Part shown: positions 10,370 to 20,199 of the stretch, in pieces
Layout of the letters: each line of letters starts with the position of its first letter
How positions within the stretch are numbered: position 1 is the first letter of the stretch
From: Ariolimax columbianus
Taxonomy: Eukaryota; Mollusca; Gastropoda; Stylommatophora; Arionidae
Direction: 5' to 3'
Assembly (NCBI GenBank): GCA_036924085.1
Contig: JAVGWX010000019.1
Location: 21,986,293 to 22,050,292 of the forward strand
DNA: 64,000 nt
Program-made: the position numbers and the translations under genes
The notes under the pieces: generated by a model
What the model was told of the DNA's origin: nothing
The model's input: the letters and a program-made list of their open reading frames with translations, nothing else
Database searches by the model: none

Positions 10370-11476
10370 TAGTCAAATAGAATATATTCTGGTCCAAAGG
10401 ACATTCAGATTTAGGGTCAATAGCGCCCGGACAAGAAGTTTCCAAGGGGCCGATATAGGGAGCGACCACGACTTAATGCTGATGCCCATGCATCTCAGAC
10501 TAAAGACAATTCTGAAAAGAGAGATAACTAGACTGAGATTTAACTTGGAGAAGTTGAAGTACCCGGATATAGTAGAGACCTTTGGAGCGGTGATGGGGGA
10601 AGGATTCGCACCTCTCTTGGTTCTTAACGAGAAGGCAGATGTTGAGACGATAAATGAAGCCCTGAATTCGGCACTAATTGCCACGGCATCTGAGGTTCTA
10701 GGTAGCTGGAGGATTAAGAAGAAAGCACGGATCACGAATGAAATACTGGATTTATGTGACAGACGACAAATGAAGAGAGTGAAGAAAACACTAGATGGGA
10801 TTCAGCAATATAGAGAGATAAATGGTAACATAAAGGCCAAGATGAAACAGGCCAAGGTGGAATGGATAACGACTCAGTGTGCAGATATCGAACAAAATCT
10901 GGGAAGAAAAAATGCCAAGGGGGCATATACATTAGTCAAGGACTTAGTAAGGCCTGTACAAAATCGAAATACAACGATTCAAAACAAGAGTGGGAAATGT
11001 CTCACAGAAGCTCAAGACATTCGTGAGCGCTGGACAGAGTACTGTTCGGAACTATATAAACATGAAGATCGAGGTGTCTCCAGAAATGCAATGTCTCCTC
11101 AAGTGAGTCTGATAGACGAAAATCAACCGATAACAAGGGAAGAAGTATAAGAAGCCCTTCTGAGGCTGAAGAGAGGGAAGGTTGTAGGTGTGGATAATAT
11201 CCCAGCAGAGCTTCTACAAGTGGGAGTTGAGGCAACAATTGATACCGTGACTTACATCTGCAACAGAATTTGGCAGACAGGAGAGTGGCACACCAGCATG
11301 ACAAAATCAATAATTATACCACTGCCTAAATCAGGGAACTTAAATATGTGTCAGAACTATCGAACAATCAGTCTGATAAGTCATCCAAGTAAAGTTCTCT
11401 TGAGAATAATACTTAACAGACTGAAACCACAGGCAGAGAATATCATTGCCGAAGAACAAGCGGACTTTCTTCTTCT
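10370..11476 (+). mobile_element. RTE-like LINE copy B2, interrupted by LINE A1
   Basis: Plus-strand partner of B1 inside the right arm of the inverted repeat. It carries the endonuclease tail (GSDHDL near 10465), a 224-residue linker/RT start, one TAA near 11149, then MDNIPAELLQ through EEQADF. At 11476 it stops abruptly at the GAA tail of LINE A1. B1 continues here with LLGSLISEE, so A1 probably inserted at the TTCTTCT of this junction. The 3' remainder is not found beyond A1. Confidence 0.8.
10476..11150 (+). CDS. RTE-like LINE polyprotein fragment (linker and RT start)
   Basis: 224 codons, better preserved than the same segment in B1. Residues 1-20 follow directly from the endonuclease C-terminus. 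The middle is the basic linker (SWRIKKKARITNEILDLCD; MKRVKKTLDGI). The end reads ERWTEYCSELYKHED, then SLIDENQPITREEV, the block just before RT motif 1. A TAA separates it from EALLRLKRGK and the next open segment at 11190-11537. The apparent start codon is internal to the original ORF. Confidence 0.65.
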   Translation: MLMPMHLRLKTILKREITRLRFNLEKLKYPDIVETFGAVMGEGFAPLLVLNEKADVETINEALNSALIATASEVLGSWRIKKKARITNEILDLCDRRQMKRVKKTLDGIQQYREINGNIKAKMKQAKVEWITTQCADIEQNLGRKNAKGAYTLVKDLVRPVQNRNTTIQNKSGKCLTEAQDIRERWTEYCSELYKHEDRGVSRNAMSPQVSLIDENQPITREEV

Positions 11477-11719
11477 TCTTCGTACGCAGTCAGACAGTAA
11501 CCATTATTTTTTTCGAAAAAAGCGGCGGTCATCCTGAGGCTGTCGCCACTGCCATACAGCTTGTCTTGCAGTTCCACTGGTGATGGCCACATCTGCTCTC
11601 TCTGATCCTCGTATGTCGGGCAGTTCTGCAGCAGATGTTCAGCGGTCATTTTACCAGTACCGCACGGGCATTCGTCGGTACCACCTATCTTCAATTTGTT
11701 GAATAGGTGGTACCTCAGT

Positions 11720-13252
11720 CTATTGTGGCCAGTGCGAAGTCTGGTAATAGGCATCGTTTTTGGTGTAACCAGTATGGTCGGTTTCCCATTTGGTCATGTA
11801 TCTGGCTTTGATAAGCCGTTTTGACTCTTCGTACGTCATACTAGTATCCGTTTGTGGTAGTCTTGCACCTTCTTTTGCCAGTCTGTCTGCCTCCTCGTTG
11901 CCTTGGATGTTGCAGTGTGATGGGACCCATTGTACCACTAAGCTTATTGGTGCTGACTGCTGGCACAGTTTGCAGAGTGCTGCTCTTAAGTCATTAAGCT
12001 CAGTGTTTTTCTGGCTTTTTAGCGCTGTGACTACGGCGAGAGCATCTGTAAGCAGGACTATATTGCTTTCATTTTCATTGTGTGTCACCATTTCTTCCAC
12101 TGCCGCCCTCAGTGCCTCTGCCTCCGCTCTGAAATTGCTTGTGTACTTACCAGTAGCGAATGACAGTGTTATTTGTCTTCCATTTGGTAGGTTCAGAAAT
12201 GCTCCTGCCCCTCCGTTCTGTGTATTGTTTGTTACAGAACCGTCGGTGTATGCATGGGTCCAGTCCATGCGTGGGTAGCTTTTCGATATGAAGCTTAGGG
12301 TAGTATCTCTCCTTTCTTTTTCAGTCTGGCAGTTTTTGTTTCCAATACCTGGTATATTTTCTACCACCTCTGGAAATATATCCTGCCTCCAGGTAGGTTT
12401 TCGCACAGTAGTGATGGGTTTTGGTGTTGTTAGTGCGTTTATGGAATCTTCATGGATCTTTGCTTTTGCTATTTCTGCAAAGTTTCTCCGCTTTAGTTTC
12501 CCATTTCCCAAATTGTTTAGTCTCTGGTGCATTGGATGGTCAGTCAGTCTTCGGAGTTTCTCTGACTGCAGCTGGGCTCTGCAGTCTCTTCTATCGGTCA
12601 TGGATTGCAGTTTTGTAATCTTTTCAAGTTCTACAATTGGCGTTGACTTCATGCCTCCTGTTATAACTCTCATGGCTTGGTTTTGAAGTTTGCTAACTTT
12701 ATCGAAGTTCGCCTTTGCTGCTGTTGTCCATGCCGCAATGCCATACTCGAGAACTGGTCTCACTCTTCCAGTGTACAGTTTCTTTAGTATGCCTTCGTCT
12801 GCTCCCCAGCTTGTGCCAGCAAGTTTCCTCATGATTGCCATTCTTTCTCTGGCTCTCATTCGGTTTCTCTCGATCTGACTTTTCCATGTCATGCGCCGAT
12901 CAAATGTGACTCCCAGATAGGTTGGGTTGTCGTTTGGCTGCAGGAATTTGCCATTTAGACTTAATTTGGTATTTTGGGGTTTGATTGAGAGCGAAAATAT
13001 TGTACTTGTGGTTTTCTCCTCGTTTATTTTGACCAGCCATGAGTTCGCCCACTCTTCCAGCGATGTTAGGGCCTGCTGCATCCGATTTCTTGCTATGGTT
13101 AGATTCTTTTCAGAGGTCCACATAGCCAGATCGCCTACAAACATTGAGCTACGGACTCTCCTTGGTATATTCTCTGTAATGTCGTTTAAATATACCAGGA
13201 AGAGTGTGGGTGACAGTACTCTCCCTTGGGGTACTCCCTGCTCGAGTGTCAC
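11720..13252 (-). CDS. Family A LINE: RT palm, connection and RNase H
   Basis: A 510-codon open segment. It begins in the RT palm (GVPQGRVLSPTLFLVYLNDI, motif B) and reaches motif C, where the two Asp of FADD read FVGD, so polymerase activity is lost. Next come LGVTFDRRMTW and YTGRVRPVLEYGIAAW (thumb). RNase H lies at roughly residues 325-460, with YTDGSVTN, FRAEAEAL, LLTDALAV and GNEEADRLAKEG giving the D-E-D-D set. The C-terminal nine residues follow a small deletion. The true zinc end continues in the frame at 11754-11443. Confidence 0.85.
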   Translation of the reverse strand: MTLEQGVPQGRVLSPTLFLVYLNDITENIPRRVRSSMFVGDLAMWTSEKNLTIARNRMQQALTSLEEWANSWLVKINEEKTTSTIFSLSIKPQNTKLSLNGKFLQPNDNPTYLGVTFDRRMTWKSQIERNRMRARERMAIMRKLAGTSWGADEGILKKLYTGRVRPVLEYGIAAWTTAAKANFDKVSKLQNQAMRVITGGMKSTPIVELEKITKLQSMTDRRDCRAQLQSEKLRRLTDHPMHQRLNNLGNGKLKRRNFAEIAKAKIHEDSINALTTPKPITTVRKPTWRQDIFPEVVENIPGIGNKNCQTEKERRDTTLSFISKSYPRMDWTHAYTDGSVTNNTQNGGAGAFLNLPNGRQITLSFATGKYTSNFRAEAEALRAAVEEMVTHNENESNIVLLTDALAVVTALKSQKNTELNDLRAALCKLCQQSAPISLVVQWVPSHCNIQGNEEADRLAKEGARLPQTDTSMTYEESKRLIKARYMTKWETDHTGYTKNDAYYQTSHWPQ

Positions 13253-13255
13253 CTT

Positions 13256-14491
13256 TTAGCTCATCTGCCCTTGTACTTGGACTCTGGCCGTTCTTTGTTT
13301 GAGGTAGTGGTTGATCCACTTGTACATTTTCCCACAAACATCACTTCTTCTTAGCTTGACTCTAAGTCCGTCTTTCCAGACTTTTTCAAATGCCTTTTCC
13401 AAATCCACCCAAACAGCTACTGTGTGTTTCTGTGCTTGGTAGGCATCTTCTATTTCCTGGGCTATGAGGATAACCTGGTCCTCAGTGGATCTGTGCTGTC
13501 TAAAGCCGGCTTGCTGTGGAATTAGTATTCGTTTTTCTTCCAGATGCCACATCAGTCTGGTGTTTATCATACGTTCCATCAGCTTGCCGACACAGCTCTG
13601 TAGGCTGATAGGCCTGTATCCATTTGGATCTGTTTTGTCATTTCCAGTTTTTGGTACTGGTACCAGTATTGCGTCGTTCCATGCCTGGGGTACAATTCCC
13701 CTTTTCCAGCTTTGGTTGATGACCGATAGCAGTTTCCTCTTCGCTGTTTGGCCCAGCCCCATCAGCATTTCGTTTGTTATCCCGTCTTTTCCGGGAGATT
13801 TCCTTTTCTTTAATGTTCTCATAGCCTCTTCCAATTCGCGCATTGTTAATTTGGCCATAATGTGCTCTTCAGGTGCCGTATTGATGTTGTCGTGCCCCTT
13901 TAGCTCTTCGCTAATTTCTGTTTGCTTATCTGCAGGGACCTCGATGTGGTTTGCTCTGGCATAGTGATCGACAAAAGCGTTTGCGGCTTTCTTAACTGTG
14001 AGCAAGTTTTCGCCCTGCTTGATGGTAATTTGTTTGTTTGACGGGGTTTCGTCGTTCATGGCTCTGACTAGCTTCCATAGCTTGTTCCCGTCTTTGTCCA
14101 GGTTTAGGCTTTCCGCTTTGGTTTTCCAGCTTTCTCTTGCTGTTTGCTTGAGAGTGTATTTGTATTTCGCCGTGGCGGCTTTGAGGGCGATGTTTGCCTC
14201 CATAGATTGTTCTCGCTCTGCCATGTTCCTAGCATTTGTTACTGCATCTTCCGCTTTCTGCAACTCATCATTCCAGTAGGGCTTAAAGTTTTTCCTAGCT
14301 CGTCTTGGGATGGTTTCAGTGGCGGCTTGCATTATTGCCTTGCTTAGGCTTTCCACCATGGGCTTCATTCTGTTATTTCGTATGTTGATGGTTTTACACA
14401 GCCCATCTGTCCGGATTGCAAATCTGTCCCAGTCGGCTCGTTTGTAATTCCAACGTGGGAGCGGTTTTGTTTTTTGTGGGTCTACTTCCAT
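13256..14491 (-). CDS. Family A LINE: endonuclease end and RT fingers/palm
   Basis: 411 codons. It starts after the endonuclease (LPRWNYKRADWDRF) and runs through the linker (AREQSMEANIALKAAT). It then enters RT: LKKRKSPGKDGITNEMLMG, WNDAILVPVPKTG, NGYRPISLQSCVGKLMERM, QQAGFRQHRSTEDQ, and motif A VDLEKAFEKVW. The conserved sequence continues one frame over at 13252, so a single-base lesion splits the RT. The methionine is internal, not a real start. Confidence 0.8.
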   Translation of the reverse strand: MEVDPQKTKPLPRWNYKRADWDRFAIRTDGLCKTINIRNNRMKPMVESLSKAIMQAATETIPRRARKNFKPYWNDELQKAEDAVTNARNMAEREQSMEANIALKAATAKYKYTLKQTARESWKTKAESLNLDKDGNKLWKLVRAMNDETPSNKQITIKQGENLLTVKKAANAFVDHYARANHIEVPADKQTEISEELKGHDNINTAPEEHIMAKLTMRELEEAMRTLKKRKSPGKDGITNEMLMGLGQTAKRKLLSVINQSWKRGIVPQAWNDAILVPVPKTGNDKTDPNGYRPISLQSCVGKLMERMINTRLMWHLEEKRILIPQQAGFRQHRSTEDQVILIAQEIEDAYQAQKHTVAVWVDLEKAFEKVWKDGLRVKLRRSDVCGKMYKWINHYLKQRTARVQVQGQMS

Positions 14492-14680
14492 ATCGATGTC
14501 TAGCCTAATCGGCCTGTGGCCGCTTCATGCCAGTTGGTTTAGCACCTGGCGGCCTATTTTATGGTGTGTGTCCTGTGTGGATAAGGCCAAATCTGGAGTC
14601 GAGGTGGTATGCCATGTTCTTGAATAGAAGCTAGGGCTATCCTCCGGCCTATTAATTAGGGAGAGATTTGTATCTATCTC

Positions 14681-15193
14681 TCAATCTTCCACTTCGTCAC
14701 CTCTGCTGTCTGTGTCAGAGTATCCCCATCTCTCCGAATTGCTGTTGAAATATCCAACTACTATGCAGTTGGAGTCTCTGACCTCCATACTCGAGAGCGA
14801 TAGGTCTCTATTTGGTGGTCCGTACAGGTTGAAAATGCGGAGCTTCGTCTCTTGGGCCATTACGTCAACTCCTACAATTTCTGCTTGTCCGGTGTGACTG
14901 ACAGGTACCGCGCTACTCGGTATGCAGTTTCTGGTCAGTATCAGGACCCCTCCTTTGTGACCTTCTCTATCGAGACGGAAGGTCTGGTATCCTCTGATTG
15001 AGAATTTATGATTATTGTTGAGGTGCGTTTCCTGGATACATGCCACGTCAATCTTACCTTCATGCAGGAGATGTGTTAGGGAAAGTTTTTTGTTAATGAC
15101 TCCCTCCACATTCCACTGTAGTATTTTGAGGGACTTGAGTTTTTGGTCTATAAAATTTGCCCCATAGCCATGTGCCTTGACTCCACGACACAT
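14681..15193 (-). CDS. Family A LINE: AP-like endonuclease domain, N-half
   Basis: 170 codons of an exonuclease-endonuclease-phosphatase-type nuclease, which nicks target DNA in LINEs. Visible motifs: ILQWNVEGV (Asn), IQETHL (catalytic Glu), IFNLYGPPNRD, and VVGYFNSNS, where the usual GDFN Asp is Tyr, a likely inactivating change shared with A3. It ends at a TGA that replaces the Trp codon still present in A4. Confidence 0.8.
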   Translation of the reverse strand: MCRGVKAHGYGANFIDQKLKSLKILQWNVEGVINKKLSLTHLLHEGKIDVACIQETHLNNNHKFSIRGYQTFRLDREGHKGGVLILTRNCIPSSAVPVSHTGQAEIVGVDVMAQETKLRIFNLYGPPNRDLSLSSMEVRDSNCIVVGYFNSNSERWGYSDTDSRGDEVED

Positions 15194-15218
15194 GGGTGGC
15201 TAACCACCAGTAGTCAAG

Positions 15219-15745
15219 AGCGTCTGATTTTATTGGGCCTTTTAACATCTTTCATAATTTATAACTATCCCTGTCAAACAACTTTACTCTTTTTTTCATA
15301 TTTTGCAGTGTACTAAAAAGCACTAGCGACTAAGCCTGTGTAATCAAAGGACTAGTCATAGAATTAAAACAGTAACAGAACATATTTTTGTCAAAGTGAA
15401 TTTCATACAGAAAATATACACTCAAAAGATAAAACTTATAGATCGAGTTTACGCTTGTACGTTGTTTTAAACAAGTCGGTGATAGAGTGTCTGACGCACG
15501 CTTAAAAAGGATAGTACGAGCTTTATTAAATTATCAGTGAAACGATGAACTTGTTAGGTACCTTGCTTTATTATAAGCCATAACAAAAAACACGAATCAT
15601 GTAGAGGAGATGTACACTGCATGGGATGGGACATCAAAATGAATTAACTGTCCCCGCTTTACAGAAAATAAATCGACTACAGCTGATTAAAAAAAATCGA
15701 GATGGGTAAAATAAAATTAACTGGGTTCTACCGTTACAAATAGTT
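15219..15745. other. AT-rich non-coding stretch
   Basis: No gene or repeat recognised; it separates the 5' end of LINE A1 from the DNA polymerase B fragment. Confidence 0.5.
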
Positions 15746-15749
15746 TTTT

Positions 15750-16085
15750 TCCGTTTACCAAGATGCTAAATTACGTATGCTTAAATTCTATTACGATTGT
15801 CTAAATAGGTTTGTAGAAATATCCTACTTTCAATTATGCGAGACTGATACAGATAGTGTATACCTCGGCCTAACCATATATGGTCTGTGGAACGACATTA
15901 GACCTCAATTGCAACACAAATTTTATAGAGTATACTATCAATGGTTTTCAGCCGGTCTATTCGAGCATCGATCCGGGTTTATTACAACTGCGGGTAAGAC
16001 ATTCGTTGACTGTAAGAAATGCCATGACAAACGATTATACGACAACCAAACACTCAATCTGCTTAACGTAGAAATTTGGCTGTGA
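15750..16085 (+). pseudogene. DNA polymerase type B fragment (element- or virus-derived)
   Basis: About 110 codons resembling the palm of protein-primed/viral-type family B DNA polymerases (DNA_pol_B_2-like) known from large self-replicating transposons and DNA-virus relics in invertebrate genomes. Seen directly: the block AKLRML-FYYDCLNRFV in the frame beginning near 15757, the catalytic metal-binding motif with the core DTDS near residue 24, and a following cysteine pair C-K-K-C. No neighbouring capsid, integrase or protease gene is seen, and the frame ends after the first part of the palm. An old decayed fragment; the source cannot be told from this piece. Confidence 0.6.
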
Positions 16086-17275
16086 TGTAGTTGTATTTTT
16101 AAATTTTTTATTTGTCCATTTTCAGAACTGACTTCTCCTCATGGTATTACAAACTGACTTTGCACTATTCTGACACATGACCTGTGCACTCCTTGCCTTT
16201 TTTTGTCAGGAGGAACATTCAACTGAATTAACCCACTCTTGTTTTGAGTTAAACATTTGAAGTTCAGGTTAATGCTTATTTCCATTTCATGTTGAAACAC
16301 AACCTGTCATTGAACAAGAAGACTCGCTGTGTTTTACAATACGAGCCCTAAAAACCCTTGACCTTATCTACACCTAAGTCCATAATTACAAATGCACGTT
16401 CAAGAATCACATGAATCAAAAACATTATCTATAGATGTGTCCAAAAAACGTTATTTGACCGCCAGTTTTTTCAAATACTCATGATTAATACAATACCCAC
16501 CCCATCATTAAACTAAAAAACCGAAACACCTTGACAAGGTACACTAACTCCCTTTACTATATCTGCTCCTAAGACCACGTCGAAATGTACACTCAACACT
16601 CATATCAGATCAAACCGACTTTGATCCGTCTTGAAAAGTGGCCTGCGTGCTCCTTGTCTTGGTCTTCAGTAGCATCAAGCGGACTAATAAGCTCACACGT
16701 GGGATTGAAACATTTGAGGACCTAATTACGTCACATTTATTTTTCAAAATGAAGCACAACTTCCTCTGAAATAAACTCAAATCCTTATCCAAGATGACTC
16801 ACTGCTTTAGGCGATATGGGAACGAAAAATTCAATAACCTCAATCCACCAGCATCTTCATCGGCGACACTAACTCACATGACTGTAACTCCAACTGCACC
16901 TTGACCATCCATATGAAACCAAGAGATTCCAAACATATCTATCTCTGACCTCATGATCGGGACTAAAAGGAACAGCGAAAGCCCCTCACCAGCCTCGTCA
17001 TCAGCGACACCAGCTCCCTTGCCCATATCTTAGCTTGACAACATGAAACCAATTGCACCTTCAATATCCATATGAGATTAACACATTCCCAGTAGATGTA
17101 CCAATTAAAACTGAATATGCCTGTTATGTTTGTTCAATAGCACATATTTTTAATACCTAATACACCTTATACCATATACAAAAAAAACTTAATACAACAT
17201 CCACCCATTCTATATCATTTTCTGTACCTAATTAAATATTCACGTAGTTTTAGCTTTTACTCAGTGTATATCTGT
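16086..17275. other. AT-rich stretch without a recognisable gene
   Basis: Contains loosely repeated phrases (CATATGAAACCAA near 16910, ACATGAAACCAATTGCACCTT near 17040, and CACCTTGACC/CACCTTCAAT versions), suggesting diverged tandem or interspersed repeats. No protein-like frame was found. Confidence 0.45.
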
Positions 17276-17279
17276 TGTA

Positions 17280-17940
17280 AACATGAAATAACAATTTGAA
17301 GATGGGTCCTGTTCCTGTTGCATTATGTGAAATGAACACAGAAAAACAACCAGTAAACCACCCTTTACCTTTTTTTTGTCCCTACCACGAACCAAATACT
17401 TAACAGTATCTCTAAAATGTGACCAAAAAATAATTAATAAATCGATTCGTCACATGCGCTCGAAAACTGGATCTGTGAAAAATCGATTTGTCACCTGTGT
17501 GAACAAAAGGTCCTCCTTGTGTTGGTTACGAGGAGCAACAATCAAACGAATTAGCTCATTCGTATGTGAGTGAAACAGAACTCGTTGTGTCACACCTATA
17601 TTTCACTGTGATAGACCGAAATGAGTACTGTTACTTCTGCCTTATACGATATGAACTCCAAAAATACAACCCCTACCCCTTTTTGTCCCCAATACCAAAC
17701 AATTAAAAATATATGTCATACACGTGTGTTAAAATATGTGACCCAAAGATTTAAAAACAATTAATTAAAGAATTAAAAATCGATTCACTAAGTACGTGAA
17801 CAAAAGGTTGTGAAGCCACGCCAACTCGCATCCAGAAGTGCTCATTATCTTTGTCCGACAATTTTACTCTCCAATTATAGCTAAAGGGAGCCTTATATAT
17901 TATTTACTTGCAGATACCAATAAATGGCGTTGGTCGGAAG
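17280..17940 (+). repeat. Interspersed repeat D, copy 2
   Basis: Opposite-orientation copy of 8620-9283. Three AAATCGATT blocks (near 17437, 17484 and 17766) are each followed by a GTGAACAAAAGG-like or CGCTCGAAAAC phrase. The GAAGTGCTCATTATC phrase near 17837 matches the other copy. Internal similarity suggests a roughly tandem arrangement of ~300-bp sub-units. Confidence 0.6.
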
Positions 17941-18773
17941 GCCGTAAGCCCGGATGCTGGTGGATTTGTAACAACAAGAGCATCAGAACAGCTTCAAGAA
18001 GAGCCACTGAAATTCACAAACGACTTAATAATTTTGAAATTGAAGATCTTAGAGATACCTACTTAATCATAACATTACAAAGGACTTATTTGTGAACGGT
18101 CTTTTAATGTTTAGGAAGCTCACTTTATATTTCTTTAACATGTTTAGTATTTGCTGCACTGTCACATGCTGACTTTAAAGAAATTACATTTAGCTGTTTA
18201 TTGTAATTTATTTGTAAGTGCATGTCAGGTCAAGTCAGGTCATCCCGTAACCGGTGAGGTTGTTTAGGCACACATGAAGACATCCTCACAATGCCACGCC
18301 ACCCTTCTCTGTCAGATGCCATTGCCTGTGGCTCTTTTGGTCAGAGATTGGTCCATTCTTTTATATTGTCCTCCGATCTCTTTTTAGGACGGCCTCTTCG
18401 TCGTCTGCCTTTGCGCATTTCCATGAAGGATTGTATTTGCAAGACCATTTTATCTCGATAGGCGAACGTGCTAAGCGAGTTTCCTTCTTTTGACAGTTGT
18501 CAAGAGGTCTTCGAAAGGCCCTATTGCTGTTGTAATTCTAGCTCGTATTTCCCCATTTGTAACTCGACCTTTGTACGTGACGTTTAAAAGTCTTCAGAAA
18601 CATCTCATCTCCAAGGCATGTATCCTTCGTTGAAGATCAGCTGTAACTGTCCATGTTTCACACACATAGAGGAATATTGACAGGACCAGTTTACGCATTA
18701 ATCTGATTTTCGTGCATAGTGCTAACCGTTTATCTTGCGAGATTTTGTGAAGCCGTGCAAGCGCCGCCATTGT

Positions 18774-19160
18774 CTATGCTATTCTGGCCAACACCTCACA
18801 TTTATATCCTTCATCACTGACAATCGACCCTAGATATTTAAAACGGTCAACCACTTCGAGTTCCTGGCAGTTAGCTTTTATCCTGTCGTTGAAGCCCTTG
18901 GCGTTGTTGGTGATTAATTGTGTCTTTCCAGCGTTTATCTCCATACCATAGTCAAGAGCTGTTTCATCGAGTCTTCTGGCCCATTCCTGGAGTTCTGCTT
19001 CTGAACGCACCAACCCGTCGATATCATCTGTAAAACGAAGGTTGGTAATCGTTCGATCCCCTATCTTGACAGTACCAACGTGACCTCCAAGTGCCTCACT
19101 CATAAGTCCTTCAAGGAATATATTGAAAAGAGTTGGAGAGAGTGTACACCCCTGTCTCAC
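18774..19160 (-). CDS. RTE-like LINE: RT palm motifs B-D
   Basis: 128 codons: GCTLSPTLFNIFLEGLM (motif B), NLRFTDDIDGL (motif C, Thr for Ala but both Asp kept), MEINAGKTQLI (motif D) and FKYLGSIVSDEG. Continuation of the preceding segment after one frameshift. Confidence 0.7.
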   Translation of the reverse strand: MRQGCTLSPTLFNIFLEGLMSEALGGHVGTVKIGDRTITNLRFTDDIDGLVRSEAELQEWARRLDETALDYGMEINAGKTQLITNNAKGFNDRIKANCQELEVVDRFKYLGSIVSDEGYKCEVLARIA

Positions 19161-19705
19161 TTCAACTGATGTGCGAAACCAGTCCCTCGCCTCCCATTTA
19201 CAAGAACTGCGCTAGACACATTGTCATACAGGTGTTCAAGGACCGTTATAATATTTCCGTTGATATTATATATCCTCATGGTTGCCCAAAGCGCTTTATG
19301 CCATACCCTATCAAACGGCTTCTTAAAATCCACAAACACATGATACAGTGTTTGCTGCTGTTCTAGATATTTCTCGCTTAGCAGCCTTAAATTAAATATA
19401 TATTCTGTATTGCTTCTTCCCTGTCTGAACCCTGCTTGCTCCTTGGCAATGATGTTCTCTGATTGGGGTTTCAATCGGTCGAGGATTAATCTAAGCATGA
19501 TCTTGCTAGGGTGGCTGATGAGGCTTATTGTTCTGTAATTTTGGCACAGCTTTAGGTTTTCAGACTTAGGTAACGGTATAACCATTGATTTCGTCCATAA
19601 GTCCGGCCAGATTACTGTCGCCCATAGTTTGTTGCAGATGTGTGTCAGGCATTCCACCACTACCTCTCTACCTGCCTGTAAGATCTCTTCTGGTATATTG
19701 TCCAC
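19157..19705 (-). CDS. RTE-like LINE: RT fingers and motif A
   Basis: 182 codons covering RT from the IPxELLQ-type block to LVNGRRGTGF. Motif A is FVDFKKPFDRVW, with Pro where Ala is usual. The expected motif B follows in another frame (19160 onward), so a lesion at about 19160 breaks the enzyme. Confidence 0.7.
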   Translation of the reverse strand: MDNIPEEILQAGREVVVECLTHICNKLWATVIWPDLWTKSMVIPLPKSENLKLCQNYRTISLISHPSKIMLRLILDRLKPQSENIIAKEQAGFRQGRSNTEYIFNLRLLSEKYLEQQQTLYHVFVDFKKPFDRVWHKALWATMRIYNINGNIITVLEHLYDNVSSAVLVNGRRGTGFAHQLK

Positions 19706-19850
19706 GCCTTCCCTTTTCTCAAAGTCTTTACCGCTGTAGTTACCTCTTCCTTTGTTATCAGTTGGTTATCCTCTATATTTGTTGGTGTTGGGGGGATTGT
19801 TTTCTCAGGTTCGTTTCGTCCTTCATAGCTATATAGCTAGGAACAGTACA

Positions 19851-20195
19851 CTGTCCATTGTGCCAGTACGTCATTTTCCTCAATAAGTGAATAAGTTATA
19901 TTGAGTGCATGTCAACAAAACTAGTCAAACATTTAGCTATAAAGTGATTAGTGAACATATTCTAGGACTCACCCTACACCCACACTGAAAAGGACATTGA
20001 TATCTCCATCTTCTGCATTTTCTCAAATGAATTAACGCGTCAGTGTGGAGTAACATCTGGAAATCACCTCAACTCCTTCCTCAAATGCCATATTTATATA
20101 TATATACACGTCTTCAAAAATTTTCTAATTTGACATTAGCGCATCTTCTGTCACGGGCTCACTCCACAGGTTAAGATCCTCTGATCTAGGATCAT
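19851..20195. other. Non-coding stretch
   Basis: No recognisable gene; a short TATATA run lies near 20093-20106. Confidence 0.5.
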
Positions 20196-20199
20196 CAAA

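Larger units (their letters stand above)
9284..11476 (-). repeat. Right arm of ~2.2 kb inverted repeat
   Basis: Reverse complement of 6340-8510. It holds the mirrored RNase H-type LINE relic at about 9284-10060 (minus strand) and RTE copy B2 at 10370-11476 (plus strand). The outer end coincides with the GAA tail of LINE A1, which interrupts it. Small differences exist: one arm has a stop codon near 6915 where the other reads EQNLGRKN near 10890. Confidence 0.9.
11470..15218 (-). mobile_element. Family A LINE copy A1 (5'-truncated)
   Basis: Minus-strand order: endonuclease (open 15193-14681), second endonuclease half and RT (14491-13256), RT palm to RNase H (13252-11720), then the C-terminal C-x-C-G-x6-AEHLLQNCP zinc motif and GAA tail (near 11470). 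Compared with copies A3/A4 it is truncated 5' at the CCACCAGTAGTCAAG block, just upstream of the endonuclease. Breaks: Trp codon changed to TGA at the EVED-EID site (14681), TGA plus Asp-to-Gly in the SDH motif near 14530, a frameshift at 13256, the catalytic FADD replaced by FVGD, and a short deletion before the zinc motif. I/Nimb/R1-like by domain order. Confidence 0.9.
18223..19850 (-). mobile_element. RTE-like LINE copy B3
   Basis: A second subfamily related to B1/B2. Minus-strand order: RT start (19705-19157: MDNIPEEILQ, CQNYRTISLISHPSKIML, KEQAGFRQGRSNTEY, motif A FVDFKKPFDRVWH), palm (19160-18774: MRQGCTLSPTLFNIFLEG, ITNLRFTDDIDGL), then thumb and C-terminus down to about 18240 (CETWTVTADLQRRIHALEMR, IGPFEDLLTTVKRR). 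The catalytic FADD reads FTDD. The 3' end carries a GTCAGGTCAAG-type short tandem near 18223-18242, as in B1. Frameshifted at 19157 and truncated 5'. Confidence 0.85.

Noticed and set aside
11790..14347. Plus-strand frames opposite LINE A1 (and the same frames opposite A2, A3, A4)
   Set aside because: Shadow frames of the LINE; they recur with each copy because the antisense of the ORF happens to stay open.
15750..16085. Intact endogenous DNA virus or Polinton
   Set aside because: Only about 110 codons of the polymerase palm remain, with no other hallmark genes nearby.
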